Assembly (NCBI GenBank): GCA_963281155.1
Contig: CAUJLY010000001.1
Coordinates: 8,928,001-8,992,000 of the forward strand
Length of the DNA: 64,000 nucleotides
Origin: Rhabditophanes sp. KR3021
Taxonomy: Eukaryota > Nematoda > Chromadorea > Rhabditida > Alloionematidae
Direction of reading: 5' to 3'
The notes beneath the pieces were generated by a model. That model had not been told where the DNA came from and ran no database searches. It saw only the letters and a list, made by a program, of their open reading frames with translations. The translations under genes were made by a program, and so were the position numbers. This document shows positions 42,188-53,533 of the stretch, one piece after another (position 1 is the first letter of the stretch; each line of letters starts with the position of its first letter).

Positions 42188-43609
42188 TTACGTTCGCTTT
42201 AACATATGATTTATATCACATTTTGATATAACTATTTTCTTTAGATCCGTTGCTTTGTGTATTTTATTCATCAAATAAACTCCAATTTTAAATCTTTCAC
42301 GTTCGTCAAATTTGCGATCTCCAATTGTATCAGTACCTTCTTCCCCAAATACCATATTTAAACAAGCCTTTGGAAAAATAGCTTTCAAAAATAAAATAAG
42401 ACAGTTTTCAATAAACTTGGCTCTAACTTCTGATATATCAGTTTCAATTATAGTTGCACTAATACTTACAAACTTATCATCATTATAAGCTTCCTTGTAT
42501 CGTTTAAATTTATTTGTTTGTTTCGCTGAGGCTTCAAAAGTTTCTATTATTGAACGACGAGGGCGTTGTTCTTTGTCCCCCATACCAGCATATTCAAATT
42601 TTTTCTCATCGGCTTTTGTACTATCCTTAAATTGTATTGACGTCATGTAGACACATTTTGTTTTATCAGATTCGTTAGAACACAGTTTGATAGCTGCAGT
42701 ATACAACTCTTCACCTTTATTTTCAATATCTTCAATTTTATTTATTATTTCCTCTGGAGTTTTCTTTGTGTTGTATATATCGTGGAGATATCCGTATATT
42801 TCGTATAAACGGAGATATTCGTATATACAGTTGATACAATCTCTCAGTTTATTTACATCCCAATAGTTGTTGCAATTAGTCTTAGCTTTGCAAAATTTAT
42901 TGAATTTAATCTTAAATTCGTCTACATCTTTGAGAAGTTTATCCACATTTTTTGGACAAGTCGGCTGTGTGTCTTTAGGGCAAATTTTAGATTTAAGATA
43001 TGTGCATATATCGTCGATAAATGAACGCATTTTACGTGAAATATCTAATTGTTTGTAAAGAGTTTTAGCATTGCTTACTTTTTCGAAAAGTTCATTCACA
43101 TTTATTGAAAAAATCGGTCGTTTGTAATCAGGCCAAATTTTAAATTTAAGATATGCAAGCTCATTCAAGAAATTATTGACTAGACTGATCTTTGCCAGTT
43201 CATTCAACATTTCTTCTTCCAAATTTGGCGGTTTGACAGTAATATTTGTTCGATCATCATCATCAGCAGTTATTCCATTTCGAACTTCCTTAACACCACC
43301 AGATCTATTGACATTTTGCACTTCCTCAGTACCAGCATCTTTTTCATCACATTGAACTTCCGGAGTATCATCAACCTCATCATTAGTTCGAATTCCATTA
43401 TTATTAGCGATTCCATTTTTGTCTTGACTTTCCTTAACGTTAGGAACTCCAAAGGTATCTTCAACTTTCTCAGCGTCAGCAACTCCATTGACATTTTTTG
43501 AATTGTCAATGGGAAGAATGGCAGTTTTCTCGTCGAACTGATCTGCTGGTTTTGTGGGAGGAATTCTTTCGTTAGGAGATTCACAATTGTTAGCAGTGTT
43601 AGAATTCAT
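42188..43609 (-). CDS. Acidic coiled protein with a putative GIY-YIG-like domain
   Basis: Single exon, 473 residues, ATG at 43609. The first 120 or so residues are Asn/Asp/Glu-rich and probably disordered. Residues 125-310 are helical, with repeated KFKI/YLK...CP phrases. The last 160 residues look like a divergent GIY-YIG nuclease of the ANKLE1/LEM-3 kind. The evidence is CVYM at about 318 in place of the first GIY strand, FEYAGMGDKEQRPRRS at about 338 in place of YVGxGKxxRPxxH (with the catalytic-type Arg), a Glu in FIENCLI near 399, and an Asn in LNMVFG near 417. This alignment is my inference; active-site geometry is incomplete. There is no LEM domain or ankyrin repeat. The neighbour is the GBP/atlastin-like GTPase. 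Confidence 0.5.
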   Translation of the reverse strand: MNSNTANNCESPNERIPPTKPADQFDEKTAILPIDNSKNVNGVADAEKVEDTFGVPNVKESQDKNGIANNNGIRTNDEVDDTPEVQCDEKDAGTEEVQNVNRSGGVKEVRNGITADDDDRTNITVKPPNLEEEMLNELAKISLVNNFLNELAYLKFKIWPDYKRPIFSINVNELFEKVSNAKTLYKQLDISRKMRSFIDDICTYLKSKICPKDTQPTCPKNVDKLLKDVDEFKIKFNKFCKAKTNCNNYWDVNKLRDCINCIYEYLRLYEIYGYLHDIYNTKKTPEEIINKIEDIENKGEELYTAAIKLCSNESDKTKCVYMTSIQFKDSTKADEKKFEYAGMGDKEQRPRRSIIETFEASAKQTNKFKRYKEAYNDDKFVSISATIIETDISEVRAKFIENCLILFLKAIFPKACLNMVFGEEGTDTIGDRKFDERERFKIGVYLMNKIHKATDLKKIVISKCDINHMLKRT

Positions 43610-45153
43610 ATTAAACTAAAAAAAATTAAATGAATAAAATATAAATGAATTAAACGAAAAGTGAATCCAATATAAAAGTTATTTAAATTAATATCGTTTC
43701 GTATAAATACAGAAGATTATGAAACAAAAAAAGTAGACACAATTTTAAAACAATTATTTTAAAAAAATTTAGAGAGCTTGCTATCAATATTACAGGTTTC
43801 GGTCAAGCAAAAGACAATAATGTAATAGTGAAACGTCGTTTAGAGTTAAAAATGTAGATATGCATGATAAATATTATTTTATACATCGTATTAAAAAATT
43901 GAATCACTTGGCTAAGAGCATAAAAAGTTATGGACAAAAATCAAAATATGATGAAATCATCACATGCACTTGAAATTTTTTTGTCTTTCATTATCATAAT
44001 TAAATATATGCTGCGTTTCTATGGGACGAGAAATAGTCTAGGTAATACATATATGTATACTTTATTATAAGTACATATTAATACAACAATATACATATAT
44101 AAATGAGTGATTTGGATAGGTATATATTGTCAATCTAGAATAAATGTAAGAATGTATATTCATTACCAAAGCTTTTCTTATATATAAATATCAATAGGCG
44201 GGCCTTTGGTTACAAATGATCCCAGGGAAGATAGTTTCTAGGATCAAGTATAACAAGAATTTTCCAGAAAAGTAACGAAAGTTTTAAACTAAATACTAGA
44301 TATCAAAAGCATTTTCGAGAAAGGTAAAGAAACCCTAAAGTATGTACATACTGGAAAAATAGCACCCCATAGAGTATCTGGCCAGACCTTTTTCAGTTTG
44401 CCTAGTCAAAGGGTTGAAAAAATGTAGTCCGCTCTTTTTATATGTCTTATCAGTGAAAAAGGTTTTTGCATACCAGTGAGTAGACGTATTTTACCGTTGT
44501 ACTTTAGATTTATTACTACTAAAGCATTTTCCATCTATAAAGTGACGTATGTTTTTAAGGCCCTGCCCACAGAAATTTTATATTCTGTTTTATCAAAACG
44601 TTCGCAAAAAGTGATGATAATTGTCCTTTTTAGACATTTTTATTATGTTTCTCTAAAAATGTAAAAATTGTGAAAGTACATTTATTACACTTTTATGTTT
44701 TCTTTATATTCATAAATTGCTGAAATAAAATTAAATATTGGATGTTTGATATTCTTCCAAAGATATTTACTTGGAACAATTTAAATATGTACATTTTAAA
44801 CGTTTTTAATAATTAAATTATCAATATTTATGATGTTCGACAGCTCCAGACTAGGACATAGTAAATATAAGCATAAATAAATGACATAAATTAAACCATT
44901 TTTACTGATTTTGATTATAATGATGAAATTTAACTACAATTTAACTGTTATAATATGTTGAGATAAAGTTGAAAGCTCCCTCTCCAAAAGTGAGCCAAAA
45001 TAAACACGTGAAATAAATGCAAACTTTTATTTAAACAAGTAAATTGAGACTGATTTTGTTACCAAAATCAAAGCATAATAAATCAAAATAGTAAGGAATA
45101 ATTTAAATATAATTAAATCTTAATAAATAAATTTACACTAATAATCGCATTAT
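43610..45153. other. 1.5-kb intergenic region
   Basis: AT-rich, includes the 3' region of the GTPase gene. No gene or repeat supported. Confidence 0.4.
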
Positions 45154-47266
45154 TCAAACTATACAACACTTAGTTGATGATGCTTTCTCAGAATCGGGGA
45201 TCTTCTTAGAAGCATTGATATGTACATAATACTTCATTTTATTTTTCAAGTAATTCTCAAGATCCTCTAGGATTTTAGTAGAATACTCCAATCCGTCCAT
45301 TTTCTTAGCATTTTTAAAGGATTCCAAAGCTTTACATTTGATTTCCTCATGACGTTTTTCAAATTCGTCATTTTTCATGAATGGTTTATCAACACCACAT
45401 ATTATTTCCATTTCATTGTCATATAAAGTTTTGGCTTCAGAAGCAGCTTCAAGATTATTAGCCTCGATTGTTGCTTGTAATATACTCTTGGGCTCAGGAA
45501 GTTCTCCACTTTGAAATATGGTTATATATTTTTTAAAGTATTCAAATAAGTCACGGCAAGTCAAATCAGACCCATTAATTTTTTTTGGAATTAAATTGTT
45601 TTTATCAAAAGTATGCTCGACAAAACTTTCCAAATGAATTTTAAAGTCTTTTTCCATTTCATCCAACTTTCCAGTAAATTCTGGATTGTCAGAGACGATT
45701 AGCCCAGGATGAGGCATCAAAAAACATTTCATCTTTTCAAAGTAATTTTTAAGGTTTTTGCGCAGAGAGTTGAGGGAAGAGTGATGATTTTGATGAATAT
45801 CCAATTTCTTGCCTAACAAACTCTGACCGCCATTGAAACTATACTCATATTGGTGTTTACAACTCCAATCACGAACCAAAAAAGTCAAAGCTTGAAAAGG
45901 CTTGGCATCTGATTCAGTCAAAGCAAGTCTTCCATATTCAGAGAAGTATTCAAGATGTTGAAGGTCGTCTTCTTGGATCTTTCCAGAAATATTGAAAATT
46001 TGGACCGATGCAAGCATTGTAGACAACGCAAAGATAATGGCATTGTTTTTCACTGTAGTACTATTATCAAAAGCTCCTTGAGTATCCATTAGAATCACGA
46101 CAATATCTTCTCCATTGTTGTCTCTTAAAAAGAAAGGTTCACCCCAAATCATAATTCCAATCGTATCTCTCTCATATCCTCCTCTCCATGAAAATCCTTC
46201 AACTTTTTCAACAGTATTTATCCAGTCTTTAGGCGGTTTTTCCAAGTAACTAGAAATTCTTGACAGAATACTTTCACGATAATCTTCATCATTTACAGTT
46301 GGGGGAATCATCTTTTTAATATTATTTACGCATTCAATGGCTTTTGTTTTCAAATATGTTTGACTGTTCTTGTGTGCATTTAGGTATCTAAGGAAGAAAT
46401 TCAAGATGAAAGATTTACCCTTTCGATAAGCGCCAGCAATTGATATGATACTGACCTAAATACATAATTATCACAATAAGTAGCTCATTATAAATTTACC
46501 TTCTTCCCTACACATCTCTTATCCAATAAAAGTTTTTCCAATTCAGACAAATTCAACGCATAATTGTTTGATTCATCGAGCTCAACGATACGGATAGCCT
46601 TGGTCATTTGATTCCTTTTGATATTTCCTGAAGCAGCAATATCACCTTTTTCCGGTTTATTTTCTAACTTTGAATTCAAAGTTTTTTGAAAAACAGTATT
46701 AAATGGTAGATTGTCGATCTCATCCTTCACACAAAAACCCTCTACTGATTCGTTTGAGATGTTTTGTTTATCAATATCTACATTATCCTTGTTGCGTGAT
46801 CTGAAAATTGAAAGTAATGAAATGTGTTAAAAATAAAATCATCGAATGACATATGCAAAATGTGAATCAAAGCAAATAATTACACTTCACATCCTTTAAA
46901 ACAACATAAATGGATTAATTTGATCTTTCAAAACAATAATACACATAACATTGATAAGCACGAATAGAGACAAAACGAATGGCGACAGCTAATCGAGAAT
47001 TTAATCAACAACCTTTTTAACAGCCATTCTAACAATTTGAACAATATAACAGCCCCTACACTAATTGCAACAATTTCACCAACGGATAAAACCTTAACAA
47101 TCATTGTAATCACCGCAGCCGATGTAACAAAAACAGCAATCCGTTCAACAGACATTGATAACACTTCCGAGATGATTGCATTAGGCATGTTTGACAAATA
47201 ATTGTTATCTCCATCTGATTGAGCTATTTGTATAGTTTCATTACAAGGAGGCTTGGCTTGGGACAT
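45154..47266 (-). CDS. Atlastin/GBP-like GTPase with hydrophobic N-terminus and CaaX box
   Basis: Core exons are 46800-46500 and 46455-45154; a likely first exon is 47266-47013. Together they give about 618 residues. The G domain is of the atlastin/GBP dynamin superfamily: P-loop ISIAGAYRKGKSF near residue 193, switch II MDTQGAFDNS, and the RD base-recognition motif in FLVRDWSC. A helical region follows. The protein ends TKCCIV, a CaaX prenylation box as in vertebrate GBPs, and lacks the C-terminal membrane hairpin of atlastins. The first exon carries two hydrophobic stretches (RIAVFVTSAAVITMIV and GEIVAISVGAVILFKLLEWLL), an unusual position. Its splice donor (AG|GTTGTT) is weak, so that exon could belong to another gene. 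Relatives shape ER membranes or act in cell-autonomous defence. Confidence 0.8.
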
Positions 47267-48365
47267 TGTGTCCTTTTCAATATCATAATATTCTTCTTGT
47301 AAAATCTGAAAAATAAGAGTAATTAAATGTGTTAAAAAATAAAACGGGGACTGTTAAGATACCAGTTCGAAAAATAAGGATCACAAAAGTATATTTTTAA
47401 TATTATGGTTTGATTTCATAATATTTTTTACTGTTTAAAGAGTTAAATAAGTTCATAAAAACTTATCTTCTTCTTTTTATTTTAAATTAACAGATGCATA
47501 TAATGTCATTAACTTCATTTGATTTACTTGATCATAACTTCAAGATATTCGTTTGGCTTATTCTTATATGTATATATTATCATTATCTAATACTTATTGT
47601 ATTATATTTTGTATAATAAACGCTTTTTCATGGTCAGCTTGTTTACAATTTTTTTCTGATAAGTACTCAAACTATGCACGTGAATGAAAGTAATAAAATT
47701 GGCTGATGCTTTTATATTTGTTAGAGCATTCTATATTTAAGAAATGGTATTGATAACAGAATCCGGTTTCTTATCAATAGTTTCGTAAAAACTGAATATA
47801 AATATTAAGAATAAAAATAAGTTATTTAGCATTATTGCAAGGAACCAAAAACCAAATGAATATGTATATTTATTTTTCTCGTTTTGGCAATGTTGTTAGT
47901 TTAGCTGATTCGGATGGAAAGGAATTGTATGCCATCTTATTATAATAGCGGTATCTTTCACAACTCTTATTGTAATTTCATCATTTACGAATATGTATTA
48001 CGTGCATACTTAAATATACACATAAATCTCATAATCAAATATGCATTTGTTATATTGTCGATTGTTCTTGTTTATTTATTCATTTTAAAAACCGTATTTC
48101 AAAGAATATAATATGTGATAATATTAAAAATATATCAAAAGTTTCGATATACTTCTTGCGGTAGAGATTTAAATTCAACTCTGTTTTGTGCTAATCTAAA
48201 TAACATATACATTTTCTTTTTTTCCCAGATATTTTCGTCAGCATGTTCAAATATCTTTCTCGAGGCTTTCCAACAGGTTGTATCTTCAACGGGCACCAAT
48301 TTAGTACAACTTTAGTCAGGTTGTTGTTACTTCTAAGCTGATGTCTTATGAAGCGAGTTTTCAAA
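47267..48365. other. Intergenic region
   Basis: AT-rich upstream DNA of the GTPase gene. An acceptor-like TTTTTCAG at about 47308 (minus strand) precedes in-frame codons and could mark a 5' UTR or a further coding exon. Small + strand frames near 47914 and 48115 are not supported. Confidence 0.4.
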
Positions 48366-49350
48366 TCAATGACATAGTTTCTCAGCCTCTTTTGAATATT
48401 CTTCGGAAAATGGATCTCTCTGTAACCTCAAGTGATTGCAGAGCTCCTTTTGTAACTGTCCATGTTTGATATCCATAGCACATTGCAGGTCGGATGAGGG
48501 CATTGTATATATCCTCTTATTTCCAAGTTGCAGCCAAGAGTGTATTGTTTGTACTTGTGGTACCAACCTCGGGCTTTGATGTCAGATACAATTGGTCATG
48601 CTTTATCGAGACTGATGACTTTGCCAAGATATTTGAATGATTCTACATGTTTAATTTCTTCCCCATCAATAACAATTTTGAAGTTTTCACTGGATGCAAG
48701 CAAACAGGCTTTATCCTTATTAATATGCAATCAAACTTTCGTGCTTTCACTTTGTAGATAGGTGGTGAGAGATTGGAGGACTTTTGGGTTTTGAGCAATT
48801 GATGTGGTATCACCAGCATAACTAATGAATGAGCAATTTTTATCCAAAATCCTTAAACCTCCACCATTCTTTGCCATGACGTTTTGGTAGATTGATTCAA
48901 GGGTTATGTTAAAAAGACCCGGACTGAGAGGACATCCTTGCCGTATTCCTTTAAGAAGCTTGATTTGGCATCCTTCTACTTCAGCAACCATATTACTGTT
49001 GAGTTCCATGATCATTCAAATTAACTGGTCTTGGATACCTATCTTTGCCATGGTGAGATAGATGCAGAATCTAATAACTGTATCAAAAGCTTTTGAATAG
49101 TCGACAAAAACCATACCAATACACAACTTGTGCTTGTGCATTTTTTCCAATATGTTTTCCACCACTACAATTGGGTTTGCTGTAGAGAACCCCTTTCTAA
49201 CCAAACTGATATTGCCGGATTTCAGTTGCAAGTGTCAAGTTGAGTCTTGTGAGGATCAGGCCAGCAAAGTTTTTGTAAACATGGGAGGCTAAACTCAAAG
49301 GTCTGATAGTTCCTTAATTTAGTTTCGGAATAATTGCGGATTTGATCAAA
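48366..49350 (-). mobile_element. Broken non-LTR retrotransposon (reverse transcriptase piece)
   Basis: Minus-strand fragments in order show reverse transcriptase blocks: RPLSLASHVYKNFAGLIL near 49300, VFVDYSKAFDTV (49231-49016 frame), GIRQGCPLSPGLFNI and FISYAGDTTSIAQ (49015-48731 frame), and ESFKYLGKVIS near 48640. The catalytic YADD has become YAGD, and several stop codons and shifts interrupt the frame, so the element is dead. Neither endonuclease nor 5' end is present, consistent with 5' truncation. No poly-A tail or target duplication is evident. Confidence 0.85.
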
Positions 49351-49638
49351 TTGTATAGAAAGGATGCAGATGCTTGAATTGGATAGTTATTTACTTAGAT
49401 TACTTTGAACTTATGAAAACTCCAAGATTCAATTAGTTATCTAAAATAGAACTTTTATCTAGAATATACTTATTCTAAAAAATGCCCATGAACAAATGCA
49501 TAGCCAAAGAGATTGCAAAATAATTAAATCTTTTTATAAAAACAAACACAATAATTAAAAAGCAGATTTTTATTTTAGAAATAAATAGAAGCAATGTATG
49601 TTCAGATAAGGTATTTTTGGATAAGTTTCCAAATTGAA

Positions 49639-49949
49639 TTAACCAGAGGTGGCATATCCGAGTGGTCTTGGGTAACCTCCAGCAGAAGGTGAAGCATATC
49701 CAGATGGTGGTGGAGCAGCATAACCGCCAGCAGCAGGGGCTTGAGCATATCTAAACAATTTTTAATAAATATTTAATGCTATTTAGAAACTCACCCAGCA
49801 GGGGCACCTTCTCCGCAACTTGGGACACTTGGTCCACATGAATTGACTTGAGGACAGCATGAGCTACCGGATTGTCCACCTAAGCAAGCATAGGTAGATT
49901 GAGCCAAAAGAGCAGCAATAGCGATTCCGAAGATTGATTTGGAAAACAT
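49639..49949 (-). CDS. Small secreted Cys-rich, Gly/Pro/Tyr-repeat protein
   Basis: Exons 49949-49795 and 49750-49639 give 88 residues. A signal peptide (MFSKSIFGIAIAALLAQSTYA) is followed by a cysteine block (CLGGQSGSSCCPQVNSCGPS, then SCGEG), then short repeats of the APPPSGYASP / GGYPRPLGYA kind. The layout matches the N-terminal part of nematode ground-like and related cuticle proteins but lacks the ground-like domain. An extracellular-matrix or cuticle role is inferred. It sits between a dead LINE and an IgGFc pseudogene and appears intact. Confidence 0.75.
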
Positions 49950-50242
49950 ATTTAGTTGTTTAGATGATGAATAGATGTCCTTTTGCTATCTTTATATAGC
50001 AAAATTTTGCGGTTCAAAACCGGTTGTAAAGGAGATCCGGCACTAAACAACTATGGCAATAAGATTTGTAACACCCCACATACTCATAAAGTAATAAATT
50101 GACCTAAAGGATAATTATTTATGTCGTTTCCTTATAGTTAAACCTGAAATTCCGTAAGTTAGTAAATTAGCCCGTAATATTTTGTTTGTGGGATATTTAA
50201 ATGCTTCCCCCGCCGAGTAGAAAAGAGATATCAAAGATCTGT

Positions 50243-51034
50243 TCAATGGTAAAAGTAATTGCCAAATCGATACATTGGCATTTGACCAGAAACTGTCGAG
50301 GAGGCCATTTCTGATTTATCCGTCAATTCAATTCTACTCATTCCAATCCTACTAATTATTTTACTTTTTTCACTAATATTTTCAAATTTATCATAAATAT
50401 CCATTGTAAAAACTTCATTGCAATCATAATCTACGCTTGGTGGTGAAACATAAACTCTAGTCGTAAAATCATTTGTGATCACCCTTTTATCAGGTTTCAT
50501 TAAACGCTCATTACAATTTTTTGGAACAACTGGCATAGGCAGAAATTGTACGTAGTCCGCATTACACGAAACTCCACATGATCCATCTTCAAAGTTGTTA
50601 CTTGTCGTAGCCCATGGAGTCATATAGAAAATTACTGCTTGAAAAATACAGAAAACTTACCCCATACATTGAATCTACCAATTAATTTAACTTCTTCTGT
50701 GTATCAAATAAATATACGAAAATCTTTCACAGTCGTATCATTAAAAGATGTTTCCAAAATCACTTGATTGGAATCAAAAGATATCTTTAAAACATTAATT
50801 AGTTTCAAACTTATACATGTATTGTATTACCTCATTAGTTTTGCCGTAAGAAGCCCTTTTTTGAATAGAGACAACTTGATTATCTGATGTTTGTGTATAT
50901 TTAATATTACAAATACTATCATTATATGATGGAATTACAATAACAGTTGTGATATATGCGCTATAAGGAAACTTCACTTGCATAAAATTAAAGACAATTA
51001 GCTTATCAGGAAAATCTACTATTCTTTGTGTCAA
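50243..51034 (-). pseudogene. Broken IgGFc-binding-domain gene
   Basis: Several minus-strand pieces: VKFPYSAYITTVIVIPSYND in 51034-50795, then an exon with ISFDSNQVILETSF and an in-frame TGA near 50699, then 50623-50243 with NADYVQFLPMPVVPKNCNER and KPDKRVITNDFTTRVYVSPP. The latter aligns with KPDQRMITKDFTTRLHIFPP of the copy at 39516-40600. Introns near 50795 (GTAATA...TTAAAG) and 50660 are still visible. The gene stops early at YRFGNYFYH and lacks both ends, so I regard it as a decayed paralogue. Confidence 0.7.
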
Positions 51035-52048
51035 TTATGACAACAATTTAAAAGCCGATCAACCTCTGAATGAGAAGGTAACTACTTTAAGTGCATTTAT
51101 TTTCATAACTGTAACAATTATTTTGTATTTCAGAACTCCATTCAAGTCACAGATGCCCACTTACCCGACAAACGAAGGTTCTTATCACTATCAAAATGAT
51201 GCATATGTTAAAAGAAATAAAACATACATAAAACTATTCCAAATCATCATTTAACCACTTCCTTCTCTCACATTGTTACCAAAGCTCGTTTTCCCGGACA
51301 ATGACACGGTTAATTGGTCATTTCTTCAGTACATGGTTTTATGTTTGGGCAGGCTGTTTTTGAGGGTAAGAAGTATTGATATCCGTCATTTAGGATAAAA
51401 ATTTGGTGCAATTTATCCCAACAAATTAACTTTGGTTAAACAAATGAATGAATGTTTCATCTTTATTGCTACTCAAGCCAATAAAATATTTGTTGAAAAT
51501 TATTCACTAGTTAATCACAAGTATACATTGCTTCTCGAATCAAAGATTGGGTTTGTATTGATGCAAATATGTAGTTCCTAAGGTTTATCATTGGATAATT
51601 TTTTGACACAATCGATAAGTGTTTGTAAAATAATGTACTGTTGGCACAATATTACAGATGTTTTCCATAAAGATGCTTATGCAAGGTTGCGCTACCAAGT
51701 GAAGTCGTTTCGAATGTCCCATGTTGGCGAATCACCGATGCGTACCCTTGCAAGTGGTGCTCCACCATATTCCAAACACTACGTATAGTAAAACAAACAA
51801 CTAGACATCCCATCTCTTAACAAAGATAATTTCGCGAAAAGGACAAACTCGATTTGAAGGCGCCAACATGTCAAATATCATTTCCATTACAAAAATATGT
51901 ACAAGCACACCTAAAAAACTGCCATCTTCCTGAAGCAACTTTTGTCCAATTTGTGTCTTCTTTTCAAGATAAAGTTACCGCCATTTAACTGTCACAAGGT
52001 TGTTAATTTTACGTTGTGTGATAAAAGTTAGCTTTACATTAATTGACA
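51035..52048. other. Intergenic region
   Basis: No firm gene. A frame at 51591-51788 ends MRTLASGAPPYSKHYV and looks mildly protein-like, but I find no supporting start, splice site or family. Confidence 0.35.
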
Positions 52049-53217
52049 ATGCCTCCAAAGAAAAGAAGTGCGCGTTTGAAGATTAAAACGACTTCAGCTT
52101 CAATTCCATCTGCTGTGTCTACACTTACGTGTGTTAATCCTCCTAATTCGAGTGTTCAGGAAGAGGTCGAGGAGGTCGACGAAGAAAGAGATGAGTGTTT
52201 GTTAGGGTATCAAAGGATTTCTAGTCTTGAAGTAAATGAGCAAAAATATTTTGTAATGTTATAATTTTATCTTTTTAGAAGTATGGTTTGTCGAAGAAGG
52301 ATACGGATATCTTGAGATCTTACGGACACAACACAATTGAGTCGGTCATGATGGTACCAAAAAAGAGGATAATGTCTTATGAGGGGATATCTGAGGCCAA
52401 GGCTACAAAGATCCTGATCGAGGTAAGGAAACTGATGGATGTAGGCTTCACGAAGGGAGACAAAGTTTTGGAGCAGCGCCAAAACCTAATCAAAATAAGG
52501 ACCGGATCAAGGCAACTGGATAGAATTTTGGGGGGTGGTATTGAGACGGGATCGATGACAGAAGTGTTTGGGGAATCAGGTTCTGGCAAGTCTCAATTAT
52601 GTCACACTTTAGCTGTCAACTGCCAATTGCCTGCCGATGAAGGTGGTGGTGAGGGTCGGTGTCTTTGGTTGGATACGGAAGGCACGTTCAGAACTGAAAG
52701 AATCGTTGAGATATCTGACAAATTGGGATTGAATTTTGATTGTGTGTTGGATAATATTTCCGTTGCAAGAATATTCAACACTGGGCATCAGATGGATATC
52801 ATGGTTCAGGCTTCGGCTTTGATGGCATCATCCAATTACTCGTTGGTTATTGTTGATAGTGTAATCAACTTGTTCCGTAATGAATTTAGTGGCAGAGGTG
52901 AATTGGCTGACAGGCAAATGGCGTTGAACAGATTCCTCAGACATTTGATGCGACTTTCTTGTGAGTATGGTGTGGCTGTTGTCATGACAAATCAAGTATG
53001 TGCTACCGTTGATGGCTCGGCTGTTTTTGGGGCTCCGGAAAAAGTCGGCGCCGGTGGGCATGTTCTTGCCCATGCTTGTCAAACTAGAATCTCCTTCGAC
53101 AAGACCAAGAAGAAGGGCAAAAAGATAGCGAAGCTTTTTCAAAGTCCATTGCTTCCAGAAGCGGAATGCTTCTTTGCTATTTCTGATGGAGGAATCGAAG
53201 ATTATGAGAAGGAGTAA
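52049..53217 (+). CDS. rad-51: RAD51-family recombinase, divergent
   Basis: Exons 52049-52231 and 52279-53217 give 373 residues. After a basic, Ser-rich start comes the helix-hairpin-helix N-domain (KYGLSKKDTDILRSYGHNTI, then GISEAKATKILIE). The RecA core follows: TGSRQLDRILGGGIETGSMT, Walker A GESGSGKS, QLCHTLAVNCQLP, GGGEGRCLWLDTEGTF, Walker B SLVIVDSV, and FSGRGELADRQMALNRFLR. It closes with LPEAECFFAISDGGIEDYEKE. The GEGxCLxxDTEGTF block and C-terminus favour RAD51 over DMC1. It forms filaments on single-stranded DNA for homologous repair and meiosis. Odd point: Walker A differs from the nearly invariant GEFRTGKT of RAD51/DMC1, and loop 2 is altered (FGAPEKVGAGGH). It may be a second, derived RAD51. 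Confidence 0.9.
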
Positions 53218-53533
53218 TTTGTGTAATTTTAATTGGGTAGTTTAATATTTAAGTATTTGTACAATTTAAAGGCCTTTCAACTAATAAAATACATATAGAT
53301 ATTACATTATTTTTACTTTCAAAATGTTTGTTCATTATTTTATCTTTATCACCAATACTTTCAATTTAATAATTGTACTCTAGGACAACCGGAATATATT
53401 TGGATGTGAAAATGAATTTGCTTTCCAAATGCAACCTTGAGAAACAAACTTGCAAGAATATTATGACATACATCTCGCACAACTTTCTCATAAAATTAAA
53501 ATTCTTTGAAGAAATAAAGAGCATTTATTAAAG
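53218..53533. other. Convergent gap
   Basis: 316 bases between the recombinase (+) and the 7TM gene (-). AATAAA near 53284 may be the polyadenylation signal of the recombinase gene. No gene. Confidence 0.45.

Noticed and set aside
48115..48315. 66-codon + strand frame
   Set aside because: Lies at the edge of the broken LINE and has no domain; probably chance.
51591..51788. 65-codon frame ending SGAPPYSKHYV
   Set aside because: Looks slightly protein-like, but no family, start context or splice sites could be established.
52049..53217. DMC1 assignment
   Set aside because: The GEGRCLWLDTEGTF block and C-terminal region match RAD51 better than DMC1.
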